Shown in pieces: positions 6,622-14,112 of a DNA stretch of 17,288 nt. Every line of letters starts with the position of its first letter. The first letter of the stretch is position 1. The notes below the pieces were generated by a model that had not been told where the DNA came from, made no database searches, and saw only the letters and a program-made list of their open reading frames with translations. The stretch spans positions 1-17,288 of the forward strand of contig DAINBU010000108.1 in assembly GCA_036732755.1 (NCBI GenBank), written 5' to 3'. Made by a program: the position numbers and the translations under genes. The stretch comes from DASRRB01 sp036732755. Lineage in GTDB: Bacteria; Planctomycetota; B15-G4; SIAN01.

Positions 6622-8375
6622 TTCTCGACGCGCCCCTTCCCCTGCTCGACCACGATCGTGCGGTCGACCGGCGGCGCCTCGACCACCTCGACGGAGCCGT
6701 CGGGCCAGCGCACCTCGATCCGGTCGGCCTTCGTCGCGTCGCCGAGCCCGAAGTGCGCGCGCAGGTCCTCGTGCGAGAGGAAGCTGCCGCTCGAGCGGAT
6801 CTCCCGGAAGCGGCGCCGATCTGCGGCGACCAGCGTCACGCGCGCGCCGATCGCGGAGCGGTTCATCCCCTGGCCGCGCACCAGGACGCTCACCCAGTGG
6901 CCGTGCTTCGCCGAGTCGTTGCGCAGCAGCGTCGGTTTCGCGTCGAGGTGGTTCACGACGATGTCGAGGTCGCCGTCGTCGTCGACGTCGCCCACCGCCG
7001 ACCCGCGGCTCGGGAGCTTGACCTGGAACGCGGGGCCGGCGGCCTCGCTCACGTTCTTGAAGCGGCCCGGCGACGCCTGCACGAAGAGGAAGTTCTTCTG
7101 GCCGTAGGCGTATCCGCCGCCGACGAGGTCGGCCTGCGGATACGTGTGGCCGTTCGCGACGAAGAGGTCGAGGTCGCCGTCGTTGTCGACGTCGAAGAGC
7201 GAGGTGCCCCACGAGAGGGCGCGGAACACCTCGGCGCCGCCGAGCCCCGAACGCAGCGACACGTCGGTGAAGCTCTCCTTCCCGCCGTTCTTGAAGAGGG
7301 TCTTCGCGTCGTCGGAGAAGGTGGTGATGAAGAGGTCGGTGCGGCCGTCGTCGTCGAAGTCCTCGGCCGCGACGCCCATGTTCGACTGCGGCCGCCCGTT
7401 GGGGTTGTAGGCGACGCCCGCCATGAGCGCGACGTCGGTGAACTTCCCGTCGCCGTCGTTGCGCCACAGGAAGTTGGCCATCGAGTCGTTGGCGACGAAG
7501 AGGTCGACGTCGCCGTCGTCGTCGAAGTCGAGCGTGATCGGCTCGAACCCGAAGGAGGGGACGGCGCCGGCCATGCCCGCCTCCTGCGTGACCTCGGTGA
7601 ACTTCCCGCGGCCGTCGTTTCGGTAGAGCGAGTCGGGGGCGGGCGTCAACTCGTGCGGCCCCTTGAAGACCTTCTGCCCCTTCCACTCCGACATCGGCAG
7701 ATGGGTCGGCCCGTGCTCGATCGCGCCGGGCTCGAGCGTGATGTAGCGCGAGACGTAGAGGTCGAGGTCGCCGTCGCGGTCGTAGTCGAAGAAGGCGGCG
7801 CCGCTGTTCCAGCCGCCGCCGGCGACGCCCCACGCCTCGGCGCACTCGGTGAAGCGCCCCGCCGTCGTCTGGAGGTAGAGGCAGTTGCGCCCGATGTTGG
7901 CGACGAACAGGTCGAGCCGGCCGTCGCCGTCGACGTCGGCGACCGCGCAACCCTGCCCGAACGCGCCGTGCGAGTCGAGGCCGGCGGCCTCGGTCGCGTC
8001 CTCGAAGCGGCCGCCGCCGAGGTTGCGGAACAGGCGGTTGCTCGCCGCCTCCCCCTTCGGCATGCCGCCGAGCCGCGAGCCGCTCACGAAGAAGACGTCG
8101 AGGTCGCCGTCGCCGTCGCCGTCGAAGAGCGCGAGCCCGCCGCCGTTGGTGCCGGTGATGTGGTTCTTGGCCGGGTCGCCGTTCACCTGGACGAACGCGC
8201 CGAGCCCCGAGGATTCGGTCGCGTCGTCGAACCAGATCTCCTGCGCTTTCGCGGCCTCGGGGGACGCGGGGCGGGCGGCGTCGGGGGACGTCGGCCGGGC
8301 GGCGTCGGGGGGCGGCGCGCCCTGCGGGAAGGCCGCAGCGGCCGCGACGAGCAAGGCGGCGGCGGCTCCGATCAT
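6618..8375 (-). CDS. CRTAC1-family secreted protein with FG-GAP/VCBS repeats and ASPIC/UnbV domain
   Basis: The product is 585 residues. The ATG at 8375 has a GAGGAAG ribosome site 7 nt upstream. A signal peptide (MIGAAAALLVAAAAAFPQG) is followed by a Pro/Ala/Ser linker with an 8-residue tandem repeat. At least seven calcium-binding Asp loops, such as FDGDGDGDLDVFF, VDGDGRLDLFVAN, YDRDGDLDLYVS and VDDDGDLDIVVN, lie between about residues 79 and 475 and mark an integrin-like beta-propeller. The C-terminus (about 500-578) is an ASPIC/UnbV domain, with GMNRSAIGARVTLV, SGSFLSHEDLRAHFGLG and IEVRWPDGS. These extracytoplasmic proteins are thought to act in binding or adhesion; their exact role is unknown. 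It is the first gene of a two-gene unit with the TPR protein. Confidence 0.93.
   Translation of the reverse strand: MIGAAAALLVAAAAAFPQGAPPPDAARPTSPDAARPASPEAAKAQEIWFDDATESSGLGAFVQVNGDPAKNHITGTNGGGLALFDGDGDGDLDVFFVSGSRLGGMPKGEAASNRLFRNLGGGRFEDATEAAGLDSHGAFGQGCAVADVDGDGRLDLFVANIGRNCLYLQTTAGRFTECAEAWGVAGGGWNSGAAFFDYDRDGDLDLYVSRYITLEPGAIEHGPTHLPMSEWKGQKVFKGPHELTPAPDSLYRNDGRGKFTEVTQEAGMAGAVPSFGFEPITLDFDDDGDVDLFVANDSMANFLWRNDGDGKFTDVALMAGVAYNPNGRPQSNMGVAAEDFDDDGRTDLFITTFSDDAKTLFKNGGKESFTDVSLRSGLGGAEVFRALSWGTSLFDVDNDGDLDLFVANGHTYPQADLVGGGYAYGQKNFLFVQASPGRFKNVSEAAGPAFQVKLPSRGSAVGDVDDDGDLDIVVNHLDAKPTLLRNDSAKHGHWVSVLVRGQGMNRSAIGARVTLVAADRRRFREIRSSGSFLSHEDLRAHFGLGDATKADRIEVRWPDGSVEVVEAPPVDRTIVVEQGKGRVEK
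8259..8306 (-). repeat. 24-nt tandem repeat in the CRTAC1 linker
   Basis: Two tandem 24-nt units encode DAARPTSP and DAARPASP, followed by a decayed EAAK continuation. The repeat lies between the signal peptide and the propeller and is probably a flexible spacer whose length can vary by slippage. Confidence 0.6.
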
Positions 8376-8435
8376 CCCGTGGCTTCCTCGCAGCGGTGGC
8401 CCCCGCGGCGACGCGCCGCGCCGCGAGGGCGGCGG

Positions 8436-8441
8436 AGTATA
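8436..8441 (-). promoter_or_regulatory. Putative -10 promoter element of the CRTAC1-TPR operon
   Basis: Read on the minus strand this is TATACT (five of six consensus bases) in the context GGCTATACTCC, 60 nt before the ATG at 8375. No convincing -35 is seen. The context matches that of the putative promoter at 2172-2180. Confidence 0.45.
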
Positions 8442-8465
8442 GCCCCGCCCCGCGCGCGCCCCCGG

Positions 8466-8504
8466 AAACGACGGGACGCGACGCTCGTGCGTCGCGTCCC
8501 GTCG
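8466..8504 (-). terminator. Hairpin terminator of the beta-helix lipoprotein gene
   Basis: A perfect 16-bp inverted repeat (8469-8484 with 8489-8504) with a TCGT loop starts about 22 nt after the stop of the lipoprotein gene. On the minus strand it is followed by TTTCC, a short U-tract. Position and strength support a transcription terminator separating this gene from the CRTAC1 operon, although the T-run is weak. Confidence 0.7.
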
Positions 8505-8526
8505 CGGGAAACCACCGATCGGGGAA

Positions 8527-11325
8527 TTACTTCTCGAACACTCCGCAGTCGTGCGACGGGCCGCGCGGCCGCGCGACCCACTGCTTGTCGCGCCAGACCA
8601 CCGGCAGCGCGAGGCCCGCGTCGACCGCCGGCGAGCCCTCGAGCAGCGTGAAGTCGAGGTGCGACGGGTCGCTGAACAGCGGGTCGCCCCACTTCGAGTG
8701 CGAGTCCTTGCCCTTCACGCTCTTCCACGTGTCGAGTGAGGTGTCGGAGCTGCTGCCCTTGAGCACGATCATCAGGTCGGCCGGCGAGCGGTTCCTCCAG
8801 TGGAAGACGTTGTGGTCGCTGTCGAAGGTCGCCATCGACCAGGTCGCGTCGAGGAATCGGAAGAAGCCGGCCTTCGCGTTGTCGCGCACGAAGATGTTGT
8901 TGCGCAGCTCAACGTTTGGCGGGACGCTGGTCTGTCCGTCCTTCACCATGTCCTTGAAGCAGTTCACCGCGACGTCGGGCAGCTCGTTCGAATAGAAGGT
9001 GCAGTTGTAGATCTTGATCTTGTTCGCGGCGTCCGGGTTCCACTCGAGCGAGATCGCCGCGCCGTCCGGGTTGTTGGACGGGTCGTTGTTGTAGAAGGTG
9101 CAGTTGCGGATCGTGACGTCCTTGATCCAGCCGGTGTTGATGCCGGTGTACTGCCCGGCGTTGCCGTTGTTGTGGATCAGGCTGTCCTCGACGATGTAAG
9201 CGCTCGGCGTCGGCTTGCCGTCGCCCACCTCCTCGGAATTCTTGTAGCAGCCGATGCCCTGGTGGCAGTTGAAGACGTCGGCGCGGCGCACGACGACGCC
9301 GGTGCCGCCGTTGAGCTTCATGCCCTCGTTCGCGACGTATCCGTCGTAGGTCCGTCCGTTGATGACCATGTCCTCGAGCAGCCAGTGCTTGCCGTTGCTC
9401 AGGTAGATCTGGTGGTCGAAGACGTCGCGGTGGCCGTTCGCGGTCAGCTTGCAGCGGCGCAGCACGATGTCGTTGCCGCCCGAGAAGTAGCCGAACATCG
9501 CGCCGTACGAGACGTCGCAGTCCTCCATCACGAAGCCCTGCGCGCCGCGCACGCCGCCGTTCTCGATGGTGCAGCCGCGCGCGACGCCGCCGTACGGGAT
9601 GTAGCTCGCGATCAGGCCGAACGCGCCGTTCTGCGTGGTGTAGCTCAGGTGCAGGTTCTGGATGATCGGGCCCCAGCCCCAGTCGTCGTTGTGGTACCAG
9701 ACCAGCCCGGCGTCGGTCGTGAAGGCGATGTGCGGCTGCGCGCCGGTGCCGTAGGCGTCGAGGATCGACGGCGTCGGAACCGCGTCGACGCTAGGCACGG
9801 TCCAGGTGTCGCCGCGCAGGAAGAAGAGCCGGTCGGGGTGGCTCTGGTCGACGCGGGTCTTCATCTTGCCGAAGGCGTAGTTGATCGTCTTGAACGGCCG
9901 CGCCGAGCTCTTCCCGTCGTTGGAGTCGCTGCCCTGCGACGAGGAGACGTAGTAGTCGGTGCCGCTGTAGGCGGTCGTCGTGATCGTGGTCGTCGTCTTC
10001 GCCGTCGCGCCGGTCGAGTCGACCACGGTCAGCGTCACCGTGAAGGTGCCGGCGGTGTCGAAGCGGTGCGCGACGATCATCCCCTCGTCGGTCTGCGGAT
10101 CGGCGCTGTTCGCGTCGCCGAAGTCCCAGTTCCAGCGGACGATGGGGTTGTTGCCCGTCGTCGACTCGAGCCCGCTGAAGAGCGTCGTGTAGGGCGCGAT
10201 CTTCATCGGGTTCGGGGTCAGGTAGATCGTGGCCTTGAGCGCCGGGTCGTTCACGACCAGGTCGACGCCGCGCGAGGCGTCTCCGAAGCCGTTGGTCGTG
10301 TTCGCGAAGGCGACGTCGTCGTGATACGCCTGCGGCGGGAGGCCCGAGGCGTCGTTCTGGTCGATCGAGACGGTGACCGTCGTCGAGCCGCCGACCGGCA
10401 GCGTGCCGCCCTGCGAGGAGAGCGCGAGCCACGACTGCGATGCGGTCGCGGTCCAGTCGAGCGACGCGTCGCCCGTGTTGGAGAGCGTGTAGTCCATGCT
10501 CGCCGGCGAGAACGGGCCGCCCGCGTAGCCGGAGCTCTGGAAGCTGCCGGCCGGATCGACTTCGAGGATGCCGCCGGTCGAGGCGACGTCCATCTGGACG
10601 TCGAGCGACATCTCGTGCTCGCCCTGGTCCTCGTCGGGTTCGATCTGGACGGTGCCGAAATAGTGGCCGGGCAGCAGTCCGTAGCGGTCGATGGCGAGGA
10701 CGAGCGTCTTCTTGTCCTTGGGGCCGGCGCTGGTCCCGACGACCTTGTCGAGGCGCAGCCAGGACGGATGGCTCGTCACGTTGAACGAGAGGACGCCGCC
10801 ACCCGAGTTCCACACCTGCATCGCGTACGGGCCGTTGCCGTAGCCGAAGTTGTGGCTGGTCGTGTTGAGCTGCACGCCCACGACCGCGAGCGCGACGTTC
10901 ACGTTCGCGACCTGGGAGCCGCTCGCGACGTGCACGGTGCCGCTGTAGGCGCCCGGCTGGAGCAGGTCGCGGACGGTGGAGATCGACGCGATGTCGTTCT
11001 CGCCGGACGAGCTGCCGCTCGACGGCGTGGCCGTGAGCCAGCCCTGCGCGCCGTTGCCCGAGTCGACCGTGATGTCGTAGTCGAGCTGGCCTTCGCCGGC
11101 GTTGCGGATCAGGAAGCTCGCGTTGGACTGGCTGCGGTCCCCGAGGTCGACGTGGTCCTGGGAGACCGAGAGGACCGCGCCGCCGGGAGGCAGGACCTCC
11201 CCGTCCGACGTGCCGGTCGAGCTCTTGAGCGAACAGCCGGCGTGTTCGAGCAGGAAGGCGAGGAGCAGCATCGCTTTCCCTGTCGAAGCGGTGTTGCGGG
11301 CGGTCGTGGGACGTCCGTCCATCAT
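8527..11325 (-). CDS. Large surface lipoprotein: BACON-like repeats, PKD domain, right-handed beta-helix
   Basis: The product is 932 residues from the ATG at 11325 (tandem ATGs at 11325/11322; ATG 11271 is another option). The hydrophobic run MLLLAFLLEHAGC gives a lipobox-like end with C31. Three Ig-like BACON-type repeats follow (about 45-150, 152-245, 250-360), with phrases such as WLTATPSSG, LQPGAYSGTVHVASG, WLALSSQGGTLPVGGSTTV and LPPQAYHDDVAF. A PKD domain (about 365-450) shows WNWDFGDANSADP and HRFDTAGTFTVTLTVVD. From about 455, YYVSSSQGSDSNDGKSSARPFKTI opens a parallel beta-helix with stacked Asn- and Cys-containing turns (IRNCTFYNN, IYNCTFYSNELPD). The protein ends SPAVDAG and DCGVFEK, a common end for such helices. 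Beta-helix proteins of this type include polysaccharide lyases and adhesins; no catalytic set can be assigned. It is probably exposed at the cell surface. Confidence 0.85.
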   Translation of the reverse strand: MMDGRPTTARNTASTGKAMLLLAFLLEHAGCSLKSSTGTSDGEVLPPGGAVLSVSQDHVDLGDRSQSNASFLIRNAGEGQLDYDITVDSGNGAQGWLTATPSSGSSSGENDIASISTVRDLLQPGAYSGTVHVASGSQVANVNVALAVVGVQLNTTSHNFGYGNGPYAMQVWNSGGGVLSFNVTSHPSWLRLDKVVGTSAGPKDKKTLVLAIDRYGLLPGHYFGTVQIEPDEDQGEHEMSLDVQMDVASTGGILEVDPAGSFQSSGYAGGPFSPASMDYTLSNTGDASLDWTATASQSWLALSSQGGTLPVGGSTTVTVSIDQNDASGLPPQAYHDDVAFANTTNGFGDASRGVDLVVNDPALKATIYLTPNPMKIAPYTTLFSGLESTTGNNPIVRWNWDFGDANSADPQTDEGMIVAHRFDTAGTFTVTLTVVDSTGATAKTTTTITTTAYSGTDYYVSSSQGSDSNDGKSSARPFKTINYAFGKMKTRVDQSHPDRLFFLRGDTWTVPSVDAVPTPSILDAYGTGAQPHIAFTTDAGLVWYHNDDWGWGPIIQNLHLSYTTQNGAFGLIASYIPYGGVARGCTIENGGVRGAQGFVMEDCDVSYGAMFGYFSGGNDIVLRRCKLTANGHRDVFDHQIYLSNGKHWLLEDMVINGRTYDGYVANEGMKLNGGTGVVVRRADVFNCHQGIGCYKNSEEVGDGKPTPSAYIVEDSLIHNNGNAGQYTGINTGWIKDVTIRNCTFYNNDPSNNPDGAAISLEWNPDAANKIKIYNCTFYSNELPDVAVNCFKDMVKDGQTSVPPNVELRNNIFVRDNAKAGFFRFLDATWSMATFDSDHNVFHWRNRSPADLMIVLKGSSSDTSLDTWKSVKGKDSHSKWGDPLFSDPSHLDFTLLEGSPAVDAGLALPVVWRDKQWVARPRGPSHDCGVFEK

Positions 11326-11693
11326 GGTGTTTTTCTCGTTCTCGCGCCTCGTCGGGCCCTCGCTGGACCCCGACGAACTTCGAAACCTTGAGTCCCCCCT
11401 CCCTCGGACACGGCCGATCGCGCTGCGCGGGACTTCGCTCGCCCCGCCGCCGATCCGTGATTTCCGCCGCATCCAGGTCCGGGTGCCCGGACAGGTTGAT
11501 CGGATGCGGCTTTTCGGATCGGAGGCCCGGGCGGACGGGGCAGGTGGGAATTGCCTGCCGGGAATCACGCGCCCCCTGATGACGACCGGTCCCGATCGAC
11601 TTCTTCACGGGAATCGGAATTCGGTGCGCGAATCGACCGGAACCTTTTCGACGCGTGGAACGACTCAGCAGACCAAGGCCGCATCCGCCCGCG
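11326..11693. other. 368-nt gap between the YdcF gene and the lipoprotein gene
   Basis: No convincing gene is seen here on either strand, and codon bias is weak. It should hold the promoter and 5' leader of the lipoprotein gene and the end of the YdcF transcript. It contains a nested stem-loop (described separately) and lower-GC stretches around 11590-11660. No clear sigma-70 promoter could be placed. The ribosome site before 11325 is weak (GAACGAGAAAAACACC then ATG). Confidence 0.5.
11450..11522 (-). ncRNA. Nested three-tier stem-loop, possible structured 5' leader
   Basis: Three inverted repeats are nested around one centre. The outer 8 bp is 11450-11457 with 11515-11522. The middle 9 bp is 11466-11474 with 11502-11510. 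The inner 6-7 bp is 11477-11483 with 11486-11492. Internal loops are short (TGATTTCC opposite TTTT). The element lies 125 nt upstream of the lipoprotein start and would be in its leader RNA if transcription begins upstream. On the plus strand the middle stem is followed by TTTT, so a weak plus-strand terminator is an alternative. I recognise no known riboswitch consensus. Confidence 0.4.
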
Positions 11694-12419
11694 TCAGCGG
11701 CCGCGCTTCGATTTTTCGCGCTGCTCGCGCTCGAGAGGCACGGCCCAGCGCTCGTCGTGCGAGCCGGGCGGACCGGGCCAGAAGAAGCACTTCGTCCACG
11801 CGAGCTTCAGCGTCTCCGCGAGCACCGCCTCCGCGCCGAGGCTGCTGGTCCACCAGCGCGCGGGGTCGTAGTTGTCGGGACGCGCCGCGTGGATGCCGAC
11901 GGCGACGTCGGGTCCGAACGCCATCCGGTAGAGCAGGCGCGTGCGACGCGAATGCGCGCCGGAGGAAAAGACGTCGATCGCCTTCAGGTCAGGGATTTCC
12001 CGATTCGCCCACTCTCTAACCATGACGGCGCTGAGGAAAGTCCTGTCCTGCCGCGAAGCGGGCGCGTCGACGACGGCGAGCGCCGACTCGGGGACGCCGC
12101 GCCGCTTGAGCCAGTCGCCCGCGCGCTGCGCCCACGTCCCGTACGGGAAGAACTCGGGCGCGCTGTCGATCGGGCCGCCGGTCGTCGCGACGCGCTCGTA
12201 TTTCCCGTCGTGGAACGTCTCGAGCGCCTGCTCGAGCGCCGCCGGCGCGAGCCACCCCTCGACGACGAGCAGACGCGCGTGGACCGGCTCGCTGGTCGCG
12301 AGGAAGGGATGCAGCCCGAGCGCCACCGCCAGGAACACGCCCGCGCCCCCGAGCACCAGGACGAGCCAGCCCCAGAGCGTCGGGACCCAGAAGGTGCGCC
12401 GTCGCAGGAATCGGATCAT
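11694..12419 (-). CDS. YdcF/DUF218-family membrane-anchored protein
   Basis: The product is 241 residues. Its ATG overlaps the TGA of the upstream glycosyltransferase gene (ATGA), so the start is secure. A basic N-terminus and one transmembrane segment (about 11-38, WVPTLWGWLVLVLGGAGVFLAV) precede a soluble domain with LLVVEGWLAP (from about 50), VATTGGPID, ASRQDRTFLSAVMVREW and VDVFSSGAHSRRTRLLY-like sequence around DVFSSGAHSRRTRLLY. These match the DUF218 fold of YdcF, SanA and ElyC, which are linked to envelope polymers and barrier function. As the last gene of the acyltransferase-glycosyltransferase unit it probably serves cell-surface glycan assembly. The basic tail (EREQREKSKRGR) is not conserved. 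The biochemical activity of the family is poorly defined. Confidence 0.82.
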   Translation of the reverse strand: MIRFLRRRTFWVPTLWGWLVLVLGGAGVFLAVALGLHPFLATSEPVHARLLVVEGWLAPAALEQALETFHDGKYERVATTGGPIDSAPEFFPYGTWAQRAGDWLKRRGVPESALAVVDAPASRQDRTFLSAVMVREWANREIPDLKAIDVFSSGAHSRRTRLLYRMAFGPDVAVGIHAARPDNYDPARWWTSSLGAEAVLAETLKLAWTKCFFWPGPPGSHDERWAVPLEREQREKSKRGR

Positions 12420-14041
12420 CGCGCGCCGACCCGCTGCAGGACGCCCAGGTTGAGCGCGGCGTCCTCGACGACGAGCTTGAACTCCCGCGCGATCGGGTCG
12501 TTCGCGATCCAGCGCGCGATGCCGACCCAGTCGGCGAGGTAGTCGATCGCGCCCCGCCCCGGCCCGAAGCGCCCGTCGACGACGTAGCGCGCTGTCGTCC
12601 CCGCGATCAGGTGCTTCAGCGCGTCGGGGTTCACCTTGCCGTCGAGGTTGACGGTGCGGTCGTGGAAGAAGCCGAGCGTGCCGGTCTGCACCGCGGCCAT
12701 CCACTGGAATCCGGCGACGTGGCGTTCGGTCCACTCGACCACCTGGAAGTGCATGTGCGCGGTGCCGTTCCGGTAGAGCCGCACGTTCGTGGCCGCGGCC
12801 AGCGCGAGCAGCGCGACCGCGCCGACCGCCGGCAGCGCGCGCCGCGCCGCGCCGTCGCGCAGCCGCGCGTGCAGCGCGAACGCCCCCGCCGTCGTCGCCA
12901 GCGCGAAGCCGATCGAGAGCGGCGAGAGGTAGCGCGCCATGAAGTAGGCCGCGCCGAAGAGCGCTCCGTAGTAGACGGCGAAGAAGGCGAGGAGGAGCGC
13001 CGCGACCACCATGTAGGCGCGCTCGCTCGCGTTCGCGAAGCGGCCCATGAGGGCGACGCCGGCGAGCCAGGCGACGAGCGCGACCGACCAGAGCGCGAGC
13101 ATTCCGGGCGTCCGCTCGAGCGCATCGGGGATCGGGACGACCACGCTCGCGTACTCGGCGAGCTTCGCCGGTACCGTGGAGAGGTTGTCGCCCGGCTCCG
13201 CGCCGAACGCCTGCGCGGTGCCGCTGATCGGCATGAAGCTCCCGAAGTGCAGCTGGTTGTGGATCAGCCACGGGCTGAAGACGGCGACCGCGACCGCGCC
13301 GGCGAGCGCCGCCTCGACGAAGCGCGCGCGCACCGCCGCGCCGCCGCGCGCGACCCCGACCCCGAGGTGGGCGAGGCAGACGGCGGCGACCACGAAGACG
13401 CCGTCGATGCGCGCCCAGAGCGTCGCGCCGAGCAGGAGGCCGAGCCCGAGCGCGCCCGTCGCGGCGGCCGTCGTCTCGGGAGCGCGCCGCTCCGCGAAGC
13501 GGTGCCAGACCAGCAGCGAGCGCAGGATCAGCAGGTGGTAGAGCCCCGTCTCGAGGCAGTTCATGCTGTGCGGGACGACGTTGGGGCTCGCGAACCAGGC
13601 CGCCGCCGCGATCGCCGCCGCGTCGCCGCCCCAACTCCGCTCGCGCAGGATGCGCTGGCCGAGCCGGAAGAGCGTCCACGCCGCGACCAGCGCGAGCGCG
13701 ATCGAGAGCCCCTGCGTCAGCAGGACGCCATTGCGCTTGTCGCCATGCGCGAGCGCAAACATGACCGCCTCGACGAAGTTGAAGCCCGGCTGCGTGCCGT
13801 TGGTGGGCAGCGTCCCGTCCGCGGTGCTCATGCCGTGCCCGAGCGCCATGTTGCGGGCGATCGTGAGCATCAGGTAGCCGTCCTCGGTCGGCCACTGCTT
13901 CAGCATGCGGCCGCCCTGATCGAGGAGCGGCGCCGCGCGCGAGGCGGTCCCGATCGCGACGAGCAGCACGGCGACGAGCCGCGCGAAGCGGCCGATTTCG
14001 CGCGGCGCGGGCGGCGGCGCGGCCGAAGGCTCGTGCGACAC
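12416..14041 (-). CDS. Integral-membrane glycosyltransferase (GT39/ArnT-like, GT-C fold)
   Basis: The product is 541 residues from a GTG at 14041; an in-frame ATG at 14056 would add five residues but has a poor ribosome site. After one transmembrane helix (about 19-38) comes the loop motif WPTEDGYLMLTIARNMALGHG (E53-D54), the acidic pair expected for GT-C enzymes that use polyprenyl-phosphate sugars. Many hydrophobic helices follow (for example GLSIALALVAAWTLF, GLLLGATLWARIDGVFVV, LAFFAVYYGALFGAAYFMARY). The soluble C-terminus has GTLGFFHDRTVNLDGKVNPDA, a motif typical of this group. It should move a sugar from a lipid carrier onto a periplasmic acceptor. It lies between the acyltransferase and YdcF genes. 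The sugar and acceptor are unknown. Confidence 0.85.
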   Translation of the reverse strand: MSHEPSAAPPPAPREIGRFARLVAVLLVAIGTASRAAPLLDQGGRMLKQWPTEDGYLMLTIARNMALGHGMSTADGTLPTNGTQPGFNFVEAVMFALAHGDKRNGVLLTQGLSIALALVAAWTLFRLGQRILRERSWGGDAAAIAAAAWFASPNVVPHSMNCLETGLYHLLILRSLLVWHRFAERRAPETTAAATGALGLGLLLGATLWARIDGVFVVAAVCLAHLGVGVARGGAAVRARFVEAALAGAVAVAVFSPWLIHNQLHFGSFMPISGTAQAFGAEPGDNLSTVPAKLAEYASVVVPIPDALERTPGMLALWSVALVAWLAGVALMGRFANASERAYMVVAALLLAFFAVYYGALFGAAYFMARYLSPLSIGFALATTAGAFALHARLRDGAARRALPAVGAVALLALAAATNVRLYRNGTAHMHFQVVEWTERHVAGFQWMAAVQTGTLGFFHDRTVNLDGKVNPDALKHLIAGTTARYVVDGRFGPGRGAIDYLADWVGIARWIANDPIAREFKLVVEDAALNLGVLQRVGAR

Positions 14042-14048
14042 GCGGGAG

Positions 14049-14054
14049 TCCTCC
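14049..14054 (-). promoter_or_regulatory. Ribosome binding site that favours the GTG start at 14041
   Basis: Minus-strand GGAGGA lies 7 nt before GTG 14041. The ATG at 14056 would place this motif inside the coding sequence and has only a weak site before it. This moves the glycosyltransferase start to 14041. Confidence 0.55.
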
Positions 14055-14112
14055 ATGGGATCGGCGCGCCGTTCCGGGGCCGCGCGCGCGCCGGGTCTAC
14101 CACACCCTTCGG

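Noticed and set aside
5164..8651. Two long plus-strand open frames opposite the TPR and CRTAC1 genes
   Set aside because: The products are repetitive Val/Glu/Arg sequences that mirror Asp-loop codons on the other strand. The minus-strand genes have signal peptides, ribosome sites and domains.
8800..11391. 863-codon plus-strand open frame opposite the beta-helix lipoprotein
   Set aside because: It is an antisense shadow with a Val/Asp/Arg-biased product and no motif. The minus-strand reading has PKD and beta-helix features.
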